Positions 51,919 to 60,071 of a stretch of 64,000 bases of DNA are shown piece by piece; the stretch's first letter is position 1, and every line of letters starts with the position of its first letter. This stretch comes from CBDEGK01 sp965237855 (GTDB lineage: Bacteria; Pseudomonadota; Gammaproteobacteria; Pseudomonadales; Halieaceae). The DNA lies in contig CBDEGK010000002.1 in assembly GCA_965237855.1 (NCBI GenBank), forward strand, positions 1-64,000, in the 5' to 3' direction. Under the pieces are notes generated by a model. The model was not told the origin of the DNA and searched no databases. It worked only from the letters and a program-made list of their open reading frames with translations. A program made the position numbers and the translations under genes.

Positions 51919-52443
51919 TTGAACAAGGAATTTGGTGCAGTAGGTAGCACCGTCGAGGTAGCTGACAAGCTGGCGATACAGGAAGTGATCGCCGCTCATT
52001 GTTGGGGTCTGGATCGCCTCGACAGTACGCAAATCAAGGCTTGTTACTGGGATGATGCGACTGTGGATTACGGCGCCTTCAAAGGTGCAGCTCACGAGTT
52101 CGCGGAAATCATCATTCCGGCCCTGTCTGGTCAGTACCAGTTGACGCAACACAGCCTGAGTAATTCACTGGTGCAATTGCGTGGTGATAGCGCACGGGTT
52201 GAATCCCATGTCACTGCTCGACATCTGCAGCTGGCGGGTGAGGAAGAGTTGGCCTACTTTGGCCGTTACCTGGATAGCTTGGAAAAACGTGACGGACAAT
52301 GGCGGATGACCCATCGACAAGTGGTCATGGACTGGAGCCGCCGCGAAGCGGTTAGCGATGAGCGAAACGCGCCCGCTTTTAAAGAGCTGGCCAAGGGTGG
52401 TCAGAGTGACGATCCTCTCTACAGTTTTTTAAACAGGAACTGA
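51919..52443 (+). CDS. SnoaL-like/NTF2-fold protein (first of two)
   Basis: A 174-aa cone-shaped NTF2-fold protein. DKLAIQEVIAAHCWGLDRLD at the N-terminus and ESHVTARHLQLAGEEELAYFG then LDSLEKRDGQWRMTHRQVVMDW are the pattern of the nuclear transport factor 2/SnoaL family. Starts at TTG. This fold includes hydroxylase beta subunits and small dehydratases or isomerases. It is divergent from the Rieske alpha gene (51-base gap), 2 bases before a related gene. Confidence 0.85.
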   Translation: MNKEFGAVGSTVEVADKLAIQEVIAAHCWGLDRLDSTQIKACYWDDATVDYGAFKGAAHEFAEIIIPALSGQYQLTQHSLSNSLVQLRGDSARVESHVTARHLQLAGEEELAYFGRYLDSLEKRDGQWRMTHRQVVMDWSRREAVSDERNAPAFKELAKGGQSDDPLYSFLNRN

Positions 52444-52445
52444 CC

Positions 52446-52964
52446 ATGGATGCAGACGTGCAGCTGTTGTTGGACAAACAGGCTATCGGCGAGCTGAGCT
52501 ATCGCTATATGAGGGGTTTGGACCGCCTCGACAGAGAACTACTTACTTCGGTTTTCTGGGAGGACGCTTACTGTGAGTACGGTTTTATGAACGGCTCGCC
52601 GGCGCTGTTTATCGACTATGCCCTGGCTGCCCTGCAAGATCACAGCGCCAACCATCACATGGTTGGGAACCTGCTGATCGAAGTGGAAGACGAGCAGGCT
52701 TTCGGGGAAGTCTATTTTAATGCCTACCACAAGGTGCCCGCTGAGCAGAGCTTTGATGATGTCATCATTGCCGGTCGTTACCTGGACCGCTATGAGAAAC
52801 GCGGTGGCGAATGGAAGTTTGCCTATCGCTCAGAGCGGGTGGATTTCAGTCATAGCCGACCCACCAACGACCCGTATTTTGCAATGGCGCCGGACTCCCT
52901 GTTCGGTTCGCGCGGGGACGATGCGGTCTACGATCGTCAGGCGCGATTCAAGAAATCCGGCTGA
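52446..52964 (+). CDS. SnoaL-like/NTF2-fold protein (second of two)
   Basis: A 172-aa paralog of the preceding gene: DKQAIGELSYRYMRGLDRLD and RYLDRYEKRGGEWKFAYRSERVDF align with the same blocks. The ATG is 2 bases after the first gene's stop, so they are coupled. The pair may form a heteromer with each other or act with the Rieske alpha subunit in the beta role; neither is shown by sequence. Confidence 0.85.
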   Translation: MDADVQLLLDKQAIGELSYRYMRGLDRLDRELLTSVFWEDAYCEYGFMNGSPALFIDYALAALQDHSANHHMVGNLLIEVEDEQAFGEVYFNAYHKVPAEQSFDDVIIAGRYLDRYEKRGGEWKFAYRSERVDFSHSRPTNDPYFAMAPDSLFGSRGDDAVYDRQARFKKSG

Positions 52965-53000
52965 ACCGGCACGCAAGCACGCTGCAGTCGCCCGCCTGCA

Positions 53001-54347
53001 TCAGGGCAGCTGTTTATCCAGCCATCGCCGTGATCGGTAGCGGCGGGCGAGAATAGTGGCTTTGATGGTGTAGTCGGCAACCAGTACGCCGAACACCCAG
53101 TACACTGAAAAATCGAGCAGCACACACAGGATCGCCAGCCCGACCCGGCCCACTACCAGGCCGCAGAAAGTGGCAAACAGTGGGTAGCGTGTATCGCCAG
53201 CACCGCGTAGGGCACCACCGAGCGTGAGTTCAACTGCCATCAGCGGTTGCACCGCGCCGAGGATATACAGGAACACGGTGGTGTATTCGATCACCTCCGG
53301 GTCGTCGATCATGAAGGTGGCCAATTCCCGGGCCCATATCATGCAGATCGCGGCAAATACAGTCATGGCAATCACAGCCATGCGCAGGGAGCGATTGGCG
53401 GCAATAATCGCGCCCTGGGGATCACCTGCCCCCAGGTGCTGCCCGACCAGCGTCGCAGTGGCAATGCTGAATCCGAAGCCGACCACAATGGTAAACGACA
53501 GCAGGGTCACGCCGATGCCGTAGGCGACGAAGGGGGCGGTGCCGTAGTTGGCTACCAGGGCCAGGAAAGCGAGAAATGCCACCTGGATAACGCCCTGTTC
53601 CAGTGCGGCCGGCCCGGCGATGATGGCCAGTTGCCGCGCGCGGACCCAGTTAATGCGCAGTCTTGCCGGCGCCTGCAGTCGGAAATTCCCACGCCACCAA
53701 AACCTGGCAAAAGCCAGTGTCACCAGGCTAGTGGCGATGCCCCCGCCGAGGCCGACGCCGGCGACGCCCATGGCAGGCAAGCCCAGCTGGCCATAGGCCA
53801 GCAGGTAGGCGAAGGTGATGTTGAGTAGGTTTGAGGCCAACATGAACCAGAGCGGTGTGATGACGTCGCCGACGGCGCGCAGCGCTGTACTCAGCATCAA
53901 GCTGATGGCACTAACGATGTTGAACATCCCCAGCCAAAAAATGAAGTCCGCGGCCAGTCGGGTGGAGGTTTCATCGAGACCAAACAGGCCGGCGAGTTGC
54001 AGGGGCAGAAAGATTGCCGGCAAGGTGAGGGCGGCGGCAATGCCGATACCGAGCATGACAGCCGTCGCGGTGAACTCTTCTGCCGCCGGTTTGTCATTGG
54101 CACCCCAGCTGCGAGCGATCATGGCGGTGGCGGCCACCGACACTCCCATTAGCAGTGCCTGCAGCAGGAAGAAAATACGATGACCCGTAGTGACCGCGGC
54201 TACCGCTTCTGTGCCCAACTGCGAAGTGATTTTGATGTGGACAAAGCCCACGGTGGTCATCAACAAATTGGAGACGATGTTGGGCCAGGCCAGTTTCCAG
54301 ACCGAGGCGCTGCTAGAGCTGGCTTCTTGCACGGTTGAATCTGTCAA
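53001..54347 (-). CDS. MATE family efflux transporter
   Basis: A ~448-aa membrane protein with about 12 helices, of the MatE fold. Start (VWKLAWPNIVSNLLMTTVGF), GTEAVAAVTTGHRIFFLLQA, a duplicated half beginning LAIIAGPAALEQGVIQVAFL, and GGALRGAGDTRYPLF fit the family. It exports drugs or metabolites using Na+ or H+. The frame is open to 54569 through the thioesterase; I take the TTG at 54347, 7 bases past the thioesterase stop; GTG 54332 is an alternative. Confidence 0.9.
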   Translation of the reverse strand: MTDSTVQEASSSSASVWKLAWPNIVSNLLMTTVGFVHIKITSQLGTEAVAAVTTGHRIFFLLQALLMGVSVAATAMIARSWGANDKPAAEEFTATAVMLGIGIAAALTLPAIFLPLQLAGLFGLDETSTRLAADFIFWLGMFNIVSAISLMLSTALRAVGDVITPLWFMLASNLLNITFAYLLAYGQLGLPAMGVAGVGLGGGIATSLVTLAFARFWWRGNFRLQAPARLRINWVRARQLAIIAGPAALEQGVIQVAFLAFLALVANYGTAPFVAYGIGVTLLSFTIVVGFGFSIATATLVGQHLGAGDPQGAIIAANRSLRMAVIAMTVFAAICMIWARELATFMIDDPEVIEYTTVFLYILGAVQPLMAVELTLGGALRGAGDTRYPLFATFCGLVVGRVGLAILCVLLDFSVYWVFGVLVADYTIKATILARRYRSRRWLDKQLP

Positions 54348-54354
54348 CGGATTG

Positions 54355-55017
54355 TTATGCCCCGGCGGGAGATTCCCCCAGTTCTGCAGAGGTGATAAAG
54401 AGACCTTCGGCGCTGGCAGTGACCTGGCCATCGACGCGCAATTCTGCCTTGCACACCAGTTTGCGTCCGGACGCGCTGACGTTTTTCGCCCACATTTCGA
54501 TCGGGGTATCCAGTGGCGTCTTGCGGTGATAACGAATGGAGAGAGTACCGGTAAAGCCTGCCCTGCCATTCACCACGTTGGCCATGGACAGCAGCTCATC
54601 GAAGACGGCGGCGATGATGCCGCCGTGGACGCTGTCAGGTGGCCCTGCATAGGTAGGGGAGAAGATGGCTTCGCCACGGACCTCGTCGTTGTCTTTCCAC
54701 ATACGAATGGGCGGGGCGACCGGGTTGAGCTTGCCGGAGATTGGGCTGTAGGGCATGCAGGCGGTGAGGTCGTCGTCCTGCCAGGCTACCCCGGGAGTGT
54801 CACTGGCGATGGAGATGGTGGACCAGCCCTGCCCCTGTTTGAGACACGGCGCAAGCACCTCCAGGGCCTTCTGGATATGGCCGCTGGCCTCGGTGATAAC
54901 CTCGAGTGGTGCCTGGCTGCGGCGCAGGTGCTCAATTAGCTGGCTGGCGTCCTGGTTCAATTGCTCCAGTAGTTCGTTGTGTTCCGGCTCTTTGTCTTCA
55001 AGTTCAGTGTCTGGCAT
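54355..55017 (-). CDS. PaaI-like hotdog thioesterase
   Basis: A 220-aa protein. The N-terminal ~85 residues are helical and charged. The hotdog domain carries the HGG motif in PDSVHGGIIAAVFDELLSM and the strand TGTLSIRYHRKTPLDTPI. It should hydrolyse acyl-CoA or aryl-CoA thioesters in the cytoplasm. It is the first gene of a pair with the MATE transporter, as if waste acids from CoA release are exported; that link is inference. Divergent from an MDR reductase gene. Confidence 0.9.
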   Translation of the reverse strand: MPDTELEDKEPEHNELLEQLNQDASQLIEHLRRSQAPLEVITEASGHIQKALEVLAPCLKQGQGWSTISIASDTPGVAWQDDDLTACMPYSPISGKLNPVAPPIRMWKDNDEVRGEAIFSPTYAGPPDSVHGGIIAAVFDELLSMANVVNGRAGFTGTLSIRYHRKTPLDTPIEMWAKNVSASGRKLVCKAELRVDGQVTASAEGLFITSAELGESPAGA

Positions 55018-55141
55018 TGCCTGTCTCGGTGTAGGAAAGTCATATTATAAAAAACAATCAATCTTGACTGTATTTTTTTATTCAAGTAGGGTGTGGCGCT
55101 GCCAATCGCCATCAAAAGCCTAGAGGACTGCCAAACACCCC
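55018..55141. promoter_or_regulatory. A+T-rich divergent promoter region
   Basis: The gap between the thioesterase and the MDR gene is strikingly A+T-rich. It contains a TATAAT on the minus strand (plus-strand 55044-55049) and a TTGACT on the plus strand (55064-55069). These could be a -10 and a -35 for the two directions; the partner hexamers are weak. Confidence 0.4.
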
Positions 55142-56140
55142 ATGGAAAACCAGAAGATTGTACTGCTGAATTACCCTGAAAGCCTGCCTCAGCCGGAAAA
55201 CTTTGCCCTCGAGACTGAACAGGCCCGCCAACCCGATGAAGGCGAGATTCTGGTAGCCGCCGAGTATTTGTCTATCGATGCCTGGATAGCCACCACGCTC
55301 AGCCCCGGCTGGCTGCACGAGTACATGGATCTCGGCGGCACGATTAGCTGTATGGGCGTGGGTTACGTCGTGGCCAGCAACTGTGAGGGCTTTGCGGAAG
55401 GCGATGCCGTGTTCGGTCCCCTCGGCGCACAGACCCACACGACTATCGCCGGCGCGGCCTGTCAGAAGCTCGACACCGCTATCGCGCCGATTTCTGCCTA
55501 CCTGGGTTTGCTCAGTGTTACTACCGGTCTGACGGCTTTCTTTGGCGTGCGAGACGTGTGCCAGATTAAGCCCGGAGATACCGTGGTGGTTTCAGCCGCC
55601 GCAGGTGCCGTGGGTTCCGTGGCGGGGCAAATAGCCAGAATTGAAGGTGCCGGCCAGGTCATCGGTATTGCTGGAGGTCCAGCCAAGTGTGAATTTCTCA
55701 CCGGGGAAATGGGCTTCGATGCAGCCATTGACTACAAGGGTGAAAATGTTGAGGAGCGATTGAAGGAAATTGCCCCTGAAGGTATCGACGTGTTTTTCGA
55801 TAACGTGGGTGGAGAAATGTTGGACGCAGTTCTGGAAAATATTCGCGAGCGCGCGCGGGTAGTTATCTGTGGTGCCATCTCTCAGTATGACGACAACACC
55901 AATGTGTATGGCCCCAAGAAATACCTGCGCCTGGCAGAACGCAACGCGCGCCTGGAGGGGTTTACCGTTTTTCCCTATGCTGAGCGATATCCCGAAGCCA
56001 TGGCCGAAATTGGGCAGTGGATGGCAGATGGAAAAATTAAAATGCAGGAACAGGTGGAAGAGGGTATCGAATCCTTCCCGCGGGCACTGAGCATGTTGTT
56101 TACCGGCGGCAACACCGGCAAGTTGCTGGTGAAACCCTGA
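55142..56140 (+). CDS. NADP-dependent MDR oxidoreductase (prostaglandin/alkenal reductase-like)
   Basis: A 332-aa medium-chain reductase of the leukotriene B4 dehydrogenase/CurA type. Blocks are YLSIDAWIATTL (SxDPYMR-like position), VVVSAAAGAVGSVAGQIARI (nucleotide-binding turn AAxGAVGS) and GIDVFFDNVGGEMLDAVL. No zinc sites. It reduces alpha,beta-unsaturated ketones or aldehydes with NADPH. It ends 2 bases before the convergent PhyH gene. Confidence 0.92.
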   Translation: MENQKIVLLNYPESLPQPENFALETEQARQPDEGEILVAAEYLSIDAWIATTLSPGWLHEYMDLGGTISCMGVGYVVASNCEGFAEGDAVFGPLGAQTHTTIAGAACQKLDTAIAPISAYLGLLSVTTGLTAFFGVRDVCQIKPGDTVVVSAAAGAVGSVAGQIARIEGAGQVIGIAGGPAKCEFLTGEMGFDAAIDYKGENVEERLKEIAPEGIDVFFDNVGGEMLDAVLENIRERARVVICGAISQYDDNTNVYGPKKYLRLAERNARLEGFTVFPYAERYPEAMAEIGQWMADGKIKMQEQVEEGIESFPRALSMLFTGGNTGKLLVKP

Positions 56141-56141
56141 T

Positions 56142-56990
56142 CTATCCCGATTTCTGCAGGTTCAGTTCGGGCATGAGCGTTTTTCTCTCCAGTTCCGGTC
56201 GAATCGCCGTAATAGGGTCGCGCCCACCATCGATAAAGCCGAGGCTATAGCTGCCACAGCTATAGCCCATTAAGCGCAGCAAGTCCTCGGGTAGTTGTTG
56301 CAGGATTTCCTGGGGCGTGCCGAGGTACTGGTTTTCCTCCTGCCGCAACCAGGCCAGGCTGTAGTGGACAATCAATCCAATGCGATCGTCGTCACTGTTG
56401 TTGGCGCCGGCGCCGTGATAGAGCGAGCCCGTGTACAACAGCACTGATCCGGCCGACATCTCAGCGGCAACCGTGTCTTCCAACTGGTACTCCAGTTTGT
56501 CGGCGTGTTTGTGAGAGCCTGGTATGACCCGGGTGGCGCCGTTGTCTTCCCGAAAGTCCGTCATGGCCCACATGGTAGCGAAGGTGGAGTCGAAGCCGGG
56601 GGGAAACGAGAACATGTCAAAAGCCCACTGATCCCGGTGGATCATTTGCGGCACTGAGCCGGGCCCAACCGAAATCACCTCAGTGCAGTGCAGCTGATAG
56701 TTACTGGCATGGGCAAGGGCTTTCTCCGCCGTGCCCAGTATGCTGGGGTGCATGATCACGTCGCGGCTGCTTTCCGAGCGGGCCACCAGTGATCCAAAAC
56801 GACGGGTGTTGAAGCCCTCAAATTCGTCCTCTCCCAACGCTGCAGCAAGCAGATGGGGCTCAAGCTCCGACCGGAGTTTGGCCAGCGTTGCCTGATCCAG
56901 CATATTGTCCAGCACCACGCAGCCGTCACGTTCAAGAATCGCGTGAATGGCATCCGGCGTGGCCGTGTTGGGGAGGTGTTCTACTCGCAT
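56142..56990 (-). CDS. Phytanoyl-CoA dioxygenase family protein (copy 2)
   Basis: A 282-aa Fe(II)/2-oxoglutarate oxygenase. The iron HxD lies in QMIHRDQWAFD; the distal His is in GSLYHGAGANNSDDDRIG, with NGATRVIPGSHKH between. It shares the C-terminal pattern LMGYSCGSYSLGFIDGG with copy 1 (LIGYSIHGAFMGYVDGV), so they are likely paralogs. ATG 56990 has GGAGAG 5 bases upstream. It follows the candidate selenoprotein CMD gene by 16 bases on the same strand, so the two should be one operon. Confidence 0.9.
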   Translation of the reverse strand: MRVEHLPNTATPDAIHAILERDGCVVLDNMLDQATLAKLRSELEPHLLAAALGEDEFEGFNTRRFGSLVARSESSRDVIMHPSILGTAEKALAHASNYQLHCTEVISVGPGSVPQMIHRDQWAFDMFSFPPGFDSTFATMWAMTDFREDNGATRVIPGSHKHADKLEYQLEDTVAAEMSAGSVLLYTGSLYHGAGANNSDDDRIGLIVHYSLAWLRQEENQYLGTPQEILQQLPEDLLRLMGYSCGSYSLGFIDGGRDPITAIRPELERKTLMPELNLQKSG

Positions 56991-57006
56991 TGGATCTCTC
57001 CGCACG

Positions 57007-57555
57007 CTAATACTTATTGCCCGGGACCATGACATGCTCAAGCATATCTTCAGGCACATCCGGGGGTTCAACGATAAACAAGCCGTCCTGGACGGCTTCT
57101 GGCACATCGAACACGTTATTAAATTTGTGCACGGAATCCCAGATACCAATGGCCACTGTCAGCTCGACCACTTCGGCCTCCGTGAAGTGTTCCCGCAGAC
57201 GGGCCATGTAAGCATCATCCACCCCGTGGGCGTGATTGGTGACGAAATCTTCCGTTAGATCCAGCGCCATTTTCAGGCGCCCATCAAGATCAGAGTTCTG
57301 ATGATCGAGCATCGCCACGACCATATCTTCTGTTAAACCGTTCTCCTGCGCCGCAGCAGATCTGGCGGGAATTCAGTAACGGCAGTTGTTGAGGTTGGCC
57401 GACTTCAGCCTGACCAGGTCTTTCAGTACCGGATCCAACTTACTGTGAGACCAGAGCAGGCCATAGCGGTACATAAAGCCTTTGAGCAGGTCCGGGCAAT
57501 GGGCGTAAACGCCGGCAAAGCCATCCAAACCATCCACTTCTTTTATTCTTGGCAT
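57007..57555 (-). CDS. Candidate selenoprotein: CMD/AhpD-like protein with CxxU (in-frame TGA)
   Basis: Read through one TGA (57373-57375) this is a ~182-residue CMD protein. Before it: MPRIKEVDGLDGFAG to SANLNNCRY. After it, same frame: IPARSAAAQENGL, then typical CMD helices (LKMALDLTEDFVTN and FTEAEVVELTVAIGIWDSVH). The TGA is codon 61 and C58-R-Y-U61 fits the family CxxC, where the second Cys is the attacking residue in AhpD. Family-like sequence on both sides, one frame, and a TGA at the one position where Sec makes chemical sense argue for recoding. A nonsense mutation or sequencing error remains possible. selA/selB/selC are not in this window. Confidence 0.72.
57345..57360 (-). promoter_or_regulatory. 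Putative bacterial SECIS hairpin
   Basis: In the mRNA, 13 nt after the UGA, CUGC-UGCGGC-GCAG can fold into a 4-bp stem (5 bp with an outer U-G pair) with a six-nt loop. The loop starts 18 nt past the UGA and has G at its second position. This agrees with the known bacterial SECIS layout (short stem directly 3' of UGA, apical loop about 16-37 nt away, early loop G). The stem is short, so structure alone is weak evidence. Confidence 0.5.
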
Positions 57556-57696
57556 CGGTATATCCGTCCAGATCGATGCAAGAACTTTACGCGTATACCT
57601 GGGCCAGCTCAATAGCCGGGCCCGGATCAAGCTGCGTTGTAGTGTCGAGTAGGGCTTGGCAGTGTATGCTTTGTGTCCCAGTCTCAGGAATGACAC

Positions 57697-58026
57697 ATGC
57701 TAGAGCGCACAGCCCAATTCAGTATCGGCCAGGTGGTTCGCCATCGTCTTTTCCCCTTTCGGGGCGTGATCTTCGACGTTGACCCAAGCTTCAACAATAC
57801 CGATGAGTGGTGGGAATCTATCCCGGAGGAGGTGCGCCCGCGCAAGGATCAACCCTTCTACCATCTGCTGGCGGAGAATGAGGAAATAGTTTACGAGGCC
57901 TATGTATCCGAGCAAAACCTGCTGGTGGATGACAGCGGTGAACCAGTGCGGCATCCCTTGGTAAAGGAAATGTTCGGTACTTTTCGAGGAACATACTATG
58001 AGCCCGGGTCGCATCAGGCGCACTAG
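57697..58026 (+). CDS. hspQ: HspQ/YccV-like heat-shock, hemimethylated-DNA-binding protein
   Basis: A 109-aa protein matching HspQ through AQFSIGQVVRHRLFPFRGVI, DVDPSFNNTDEWWESIP, QPFYHLLAENEEI and YVSEQNLL. HspQ is a specificity factor that boosts Lon proteolysis; earlier work described hemimethylated oriC binding. The stop lies 29 bases inside the following lipoprotein gene. It is divergent from the candidate selenoprotein gene. Confidence 0.93.
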   Translation: MLERTAQFSIGQVVRHRLFPFRGVIFDVDPSFNNTDEWWESIPEEVRPRKDQPFYHLLAENEEIVYEAYVSEQNLLVDDSGEPVRHPLVKEMFGTFRGTYYEPGSHQAH

Positions 58027-58498
58027 CACCGCTGTTTTGTTGACGGCTCTGCTGGCAGCTTGTTCAAGCACCGGGCCCTTCCGGGTGGGTGAAGGGAAGG
58101 TGGTTTGTGATTCCTACCTGATCCTCGATATGTGTGTGCGCGACCTGGACGGCGATGGCACGGTCGACATGATCTATTTCACCGACACCGAGGAAATCTT
58201 CATGTACCAGGATGGGCGCAGGGAGCTAGTCAGTCGAGAGATGCCCTTTCATCAATGCGCGGTGCCCCTCAACGAGGGCATGCAGGAAACCACCAATCGT
58301 ATATTGCAGCGGGCGAACCTGAGCCTGACCGAGGAGCTGGCAATTACCAGGGACCTCATATCCAACTACATGGCGGCCAAGCCGACGATCGATGCCTGCA
58401 ATGCCAGTGTCGAGAAGCGGAAAACCGACACCGGGCCAGCCGAGGAGGATTTTTTTATGGATGATGCTGATTGGACTGAGGAGACCCAGACGCTATAG
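57998..58498 (+). CDS. Lipoprotein of unknown function
   Basis: A 166-aa protein with a lipoprotein signal (TSTAVLLTALLAAC; lipobox LAAC with Cys22). The mature part has the EF-hand-like loop DLDGDGTVD near residue 50, several cysteines (VVCDSY, DMCVRD, FHQCAV, DACNAS) and an acidic tail. I do not recognise a family. It overlaps hspQ by 29 bases. Confidence 0.75.
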   Translation: MSPGRIRRTSTAVLLTALLAACSSTGPFRVGEGKVVCDSYLILDMCVRDLDGDGTVDMIYFTDTEEIFMYQDGRRELVSREMPFHQCAVPLNEGMQETTNRILQRANLSLTEELAITRDLISNYMAAKPTIDACNASVEKRKTDTGPAEEDFFMDDADWTEETQTL

Positions 58499-58578
58499 AG
58501 CGCTGCGGCTGTACCTACCGTTTGAAGATAGACTATTCTAATAGCTTCGCTTATTTCTATGAGTGCAGGAGAATGCCC

Positions 58579-60000
58579 GTGTCTGAGTCAGCCGTCGCCT
58601 ATGAAGGCAACCCGTTTCTGGAAGGAAACTTCGGCCCCGTTGCCGAGGAGCACGATGAGGGCAACATGGAGGTGCGCGGCAGCATTCCCAATGACCTAGA
58701 GGGTAATTTCCTGCGCGTGGGGCCCAATCCCGCCTACGTTTTCGACGTGGAGAAGTACCACACCTTTGACGGTGACGGCATGATTCACGCCATGGAATTC
58801 GCCAATGGCACGGCACGGTATCGCAACCGTTTTGTTCAGACCGAGGGCTTCAAGCTTGAACAAGAGCGAGGAGACTGGGTTTGGAAGGGCCTGAACTCCA
58901 TGATGGACCCCTCGCCCTCGCGAGTTCCCGATGGCGCGCCGGGCATAAAAAACCTGGCCAATACCGCCTTTGTCTATCACAACAACACCCTGTATGCGCT
59001 ACATGAACCTTCGCAACCCACCGTGATCAGCCTGCCCGGTCTTGAAACACAAGGGACCAGTGACTTCGACGGGAAATTGACCCACGCCTTCACAGCCCAC
59101 CCCAAGGTCGACCCCCGCAGTGGTGACATGATGACCTTCGGCTCCTCCTTCGAGGCGCCCTATGTCCATTATTCCGTGATCAATGCTGCCGGCGAGCTGG
59201 TGCACACGACGCCGGTGAATATTCCCCGGCCGGTGTTCATGCATGACTTTGCCGTGACCGAAAATTATTCCCTGTTCCTAGATTTTCCGATTACCTTCGA
59301 CCTCGAACGCGCCATGGCCGGCGGCCCGGCGCTGGGGTTTGATGCGGCGTGTGGCTCTCGCATTGGTGTACTGCCCCGTTTCGGAAGTGATGAGGATGTA
59401 CGCTGGTTCGAGGTGGAACCGGGTGTGGTGATTCACACCGCCAATGCCTGGGAGGAGGGCGCGGACATCGTGCTGCAGGCGGCCCGCTCCAAAACAACCA
59501 ATATTATCGGTGCCGGTGCCGCCACCGGCGATGATCCCAGAGAGACCATGGGCCAGCTGTACCAGTGGCGTTTGAACCTGGACACGGGTTCGGTCGTAGA
59601 GGGGCTGCTCTGCAATATTCACTGCGACTTCACTCGCATCAACGAAGCCTACACCTGCAGCAGGAATCGCTATGTTTACGGGGCTATTTTCCATCCCAAC
59701 CGGCCTTTGACATTCGAGGGCGTCGTCAAATACGACAATGACACGGGTACCAGTGAAACCTTCGAATACGGACCGCATCGGCATGGGGGAGAAGCGGTAT
59801 TTGCCCCACGCGTTACTGGGCAGGCGGAGGCTCAGGCAGAGGATGATGGCTATCTGCTGACATTCATCCACGATGAAAATACCGACCAAAGCGAATGTTT
59901 GATCATTGATGCGCAGGACATCGCCACGGGCCCCGTGGCCACTATCATTATCCCTCACCGCGTGCCCTACGGGTTTCACGCGGGCTGGGTGGCGGCTTAG
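58579..60000 (+). CDS. Carotenoid oxygenase (second copy, cytosolic)
   Basis: A 473-aa carotenoid cleavage oxygenase. Iron histidines: H174 (TAHPKVDP), H222 (FMHDFAVTENY), H286 (VIHTANAWEEG) and H467 (GFHAGW). The N-terminal block is GNFLRVGPNPAYVFD with HTFDGDGMIHAM. Starts are ambiguous: AGGAG lies 7 bases before GTG 58579 (used here) but only 1 base before ATG 58573. No leader, in contrast to the Tat-type copy at 7866. The substrate is probably an apocarotenoid or stilbene. Confidence 0.92.
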   Translation: MSESAVAYEGNPFLEGNFGPVAEEHDEGNMEVRGSIPNDLEGNFLRVGPNPAYVFDVEKYHTFDGDGMIHAMEFANGTARYRNRFVQTEGFKLEQERGDWVWKGLNSMMDPSPSRVPDGAPGIKNLANTAFVYHNNTLYALHEPSQPTVISLPGLETQGTSDFDGKLTHAFTAHPKVDPRSGDMMTFGSSFEAPYVHYSVINAAGELVHTTPVNIPRPVFMHDFAVTENYSLFLDFPITFDLERAMAGGPALGFDAACGSRIGVLPRFGSDEDVRWFEVEPGVVIHTANAWEEGADIVLQAARSKTTNIIGAGAATGDDPRETMGQLYQWRLNLDTGSVVEGLLCNIHCDFTRINEAYTCSRNRYVYGAIFHPNRPLTFEGVVKYDNDTGTSETFEYGPHRHGGEAVFAPRVTGQAEAQAEDDGYLLTFIHDENTDQSECLIIDAQDIATGPVATIIIPHRVPYGFHAGWVAA

Positions 60001-60071
60001 CGCACTGACTTGAGCCCCCACGTGTCTAGTGGTTTGATCGTGCAACTCGGTTTCTGGCTTTCGTTTAGCCC

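Noticed and set aside
57007..57696. Two separate small genes (57007-57324 and 57373-57696) in place of one CMD gene
   Set aside because: Both halves share one frame and together make one full-length CMD protein; the second half has no good start, as family-like sequence begins right after the TGA.
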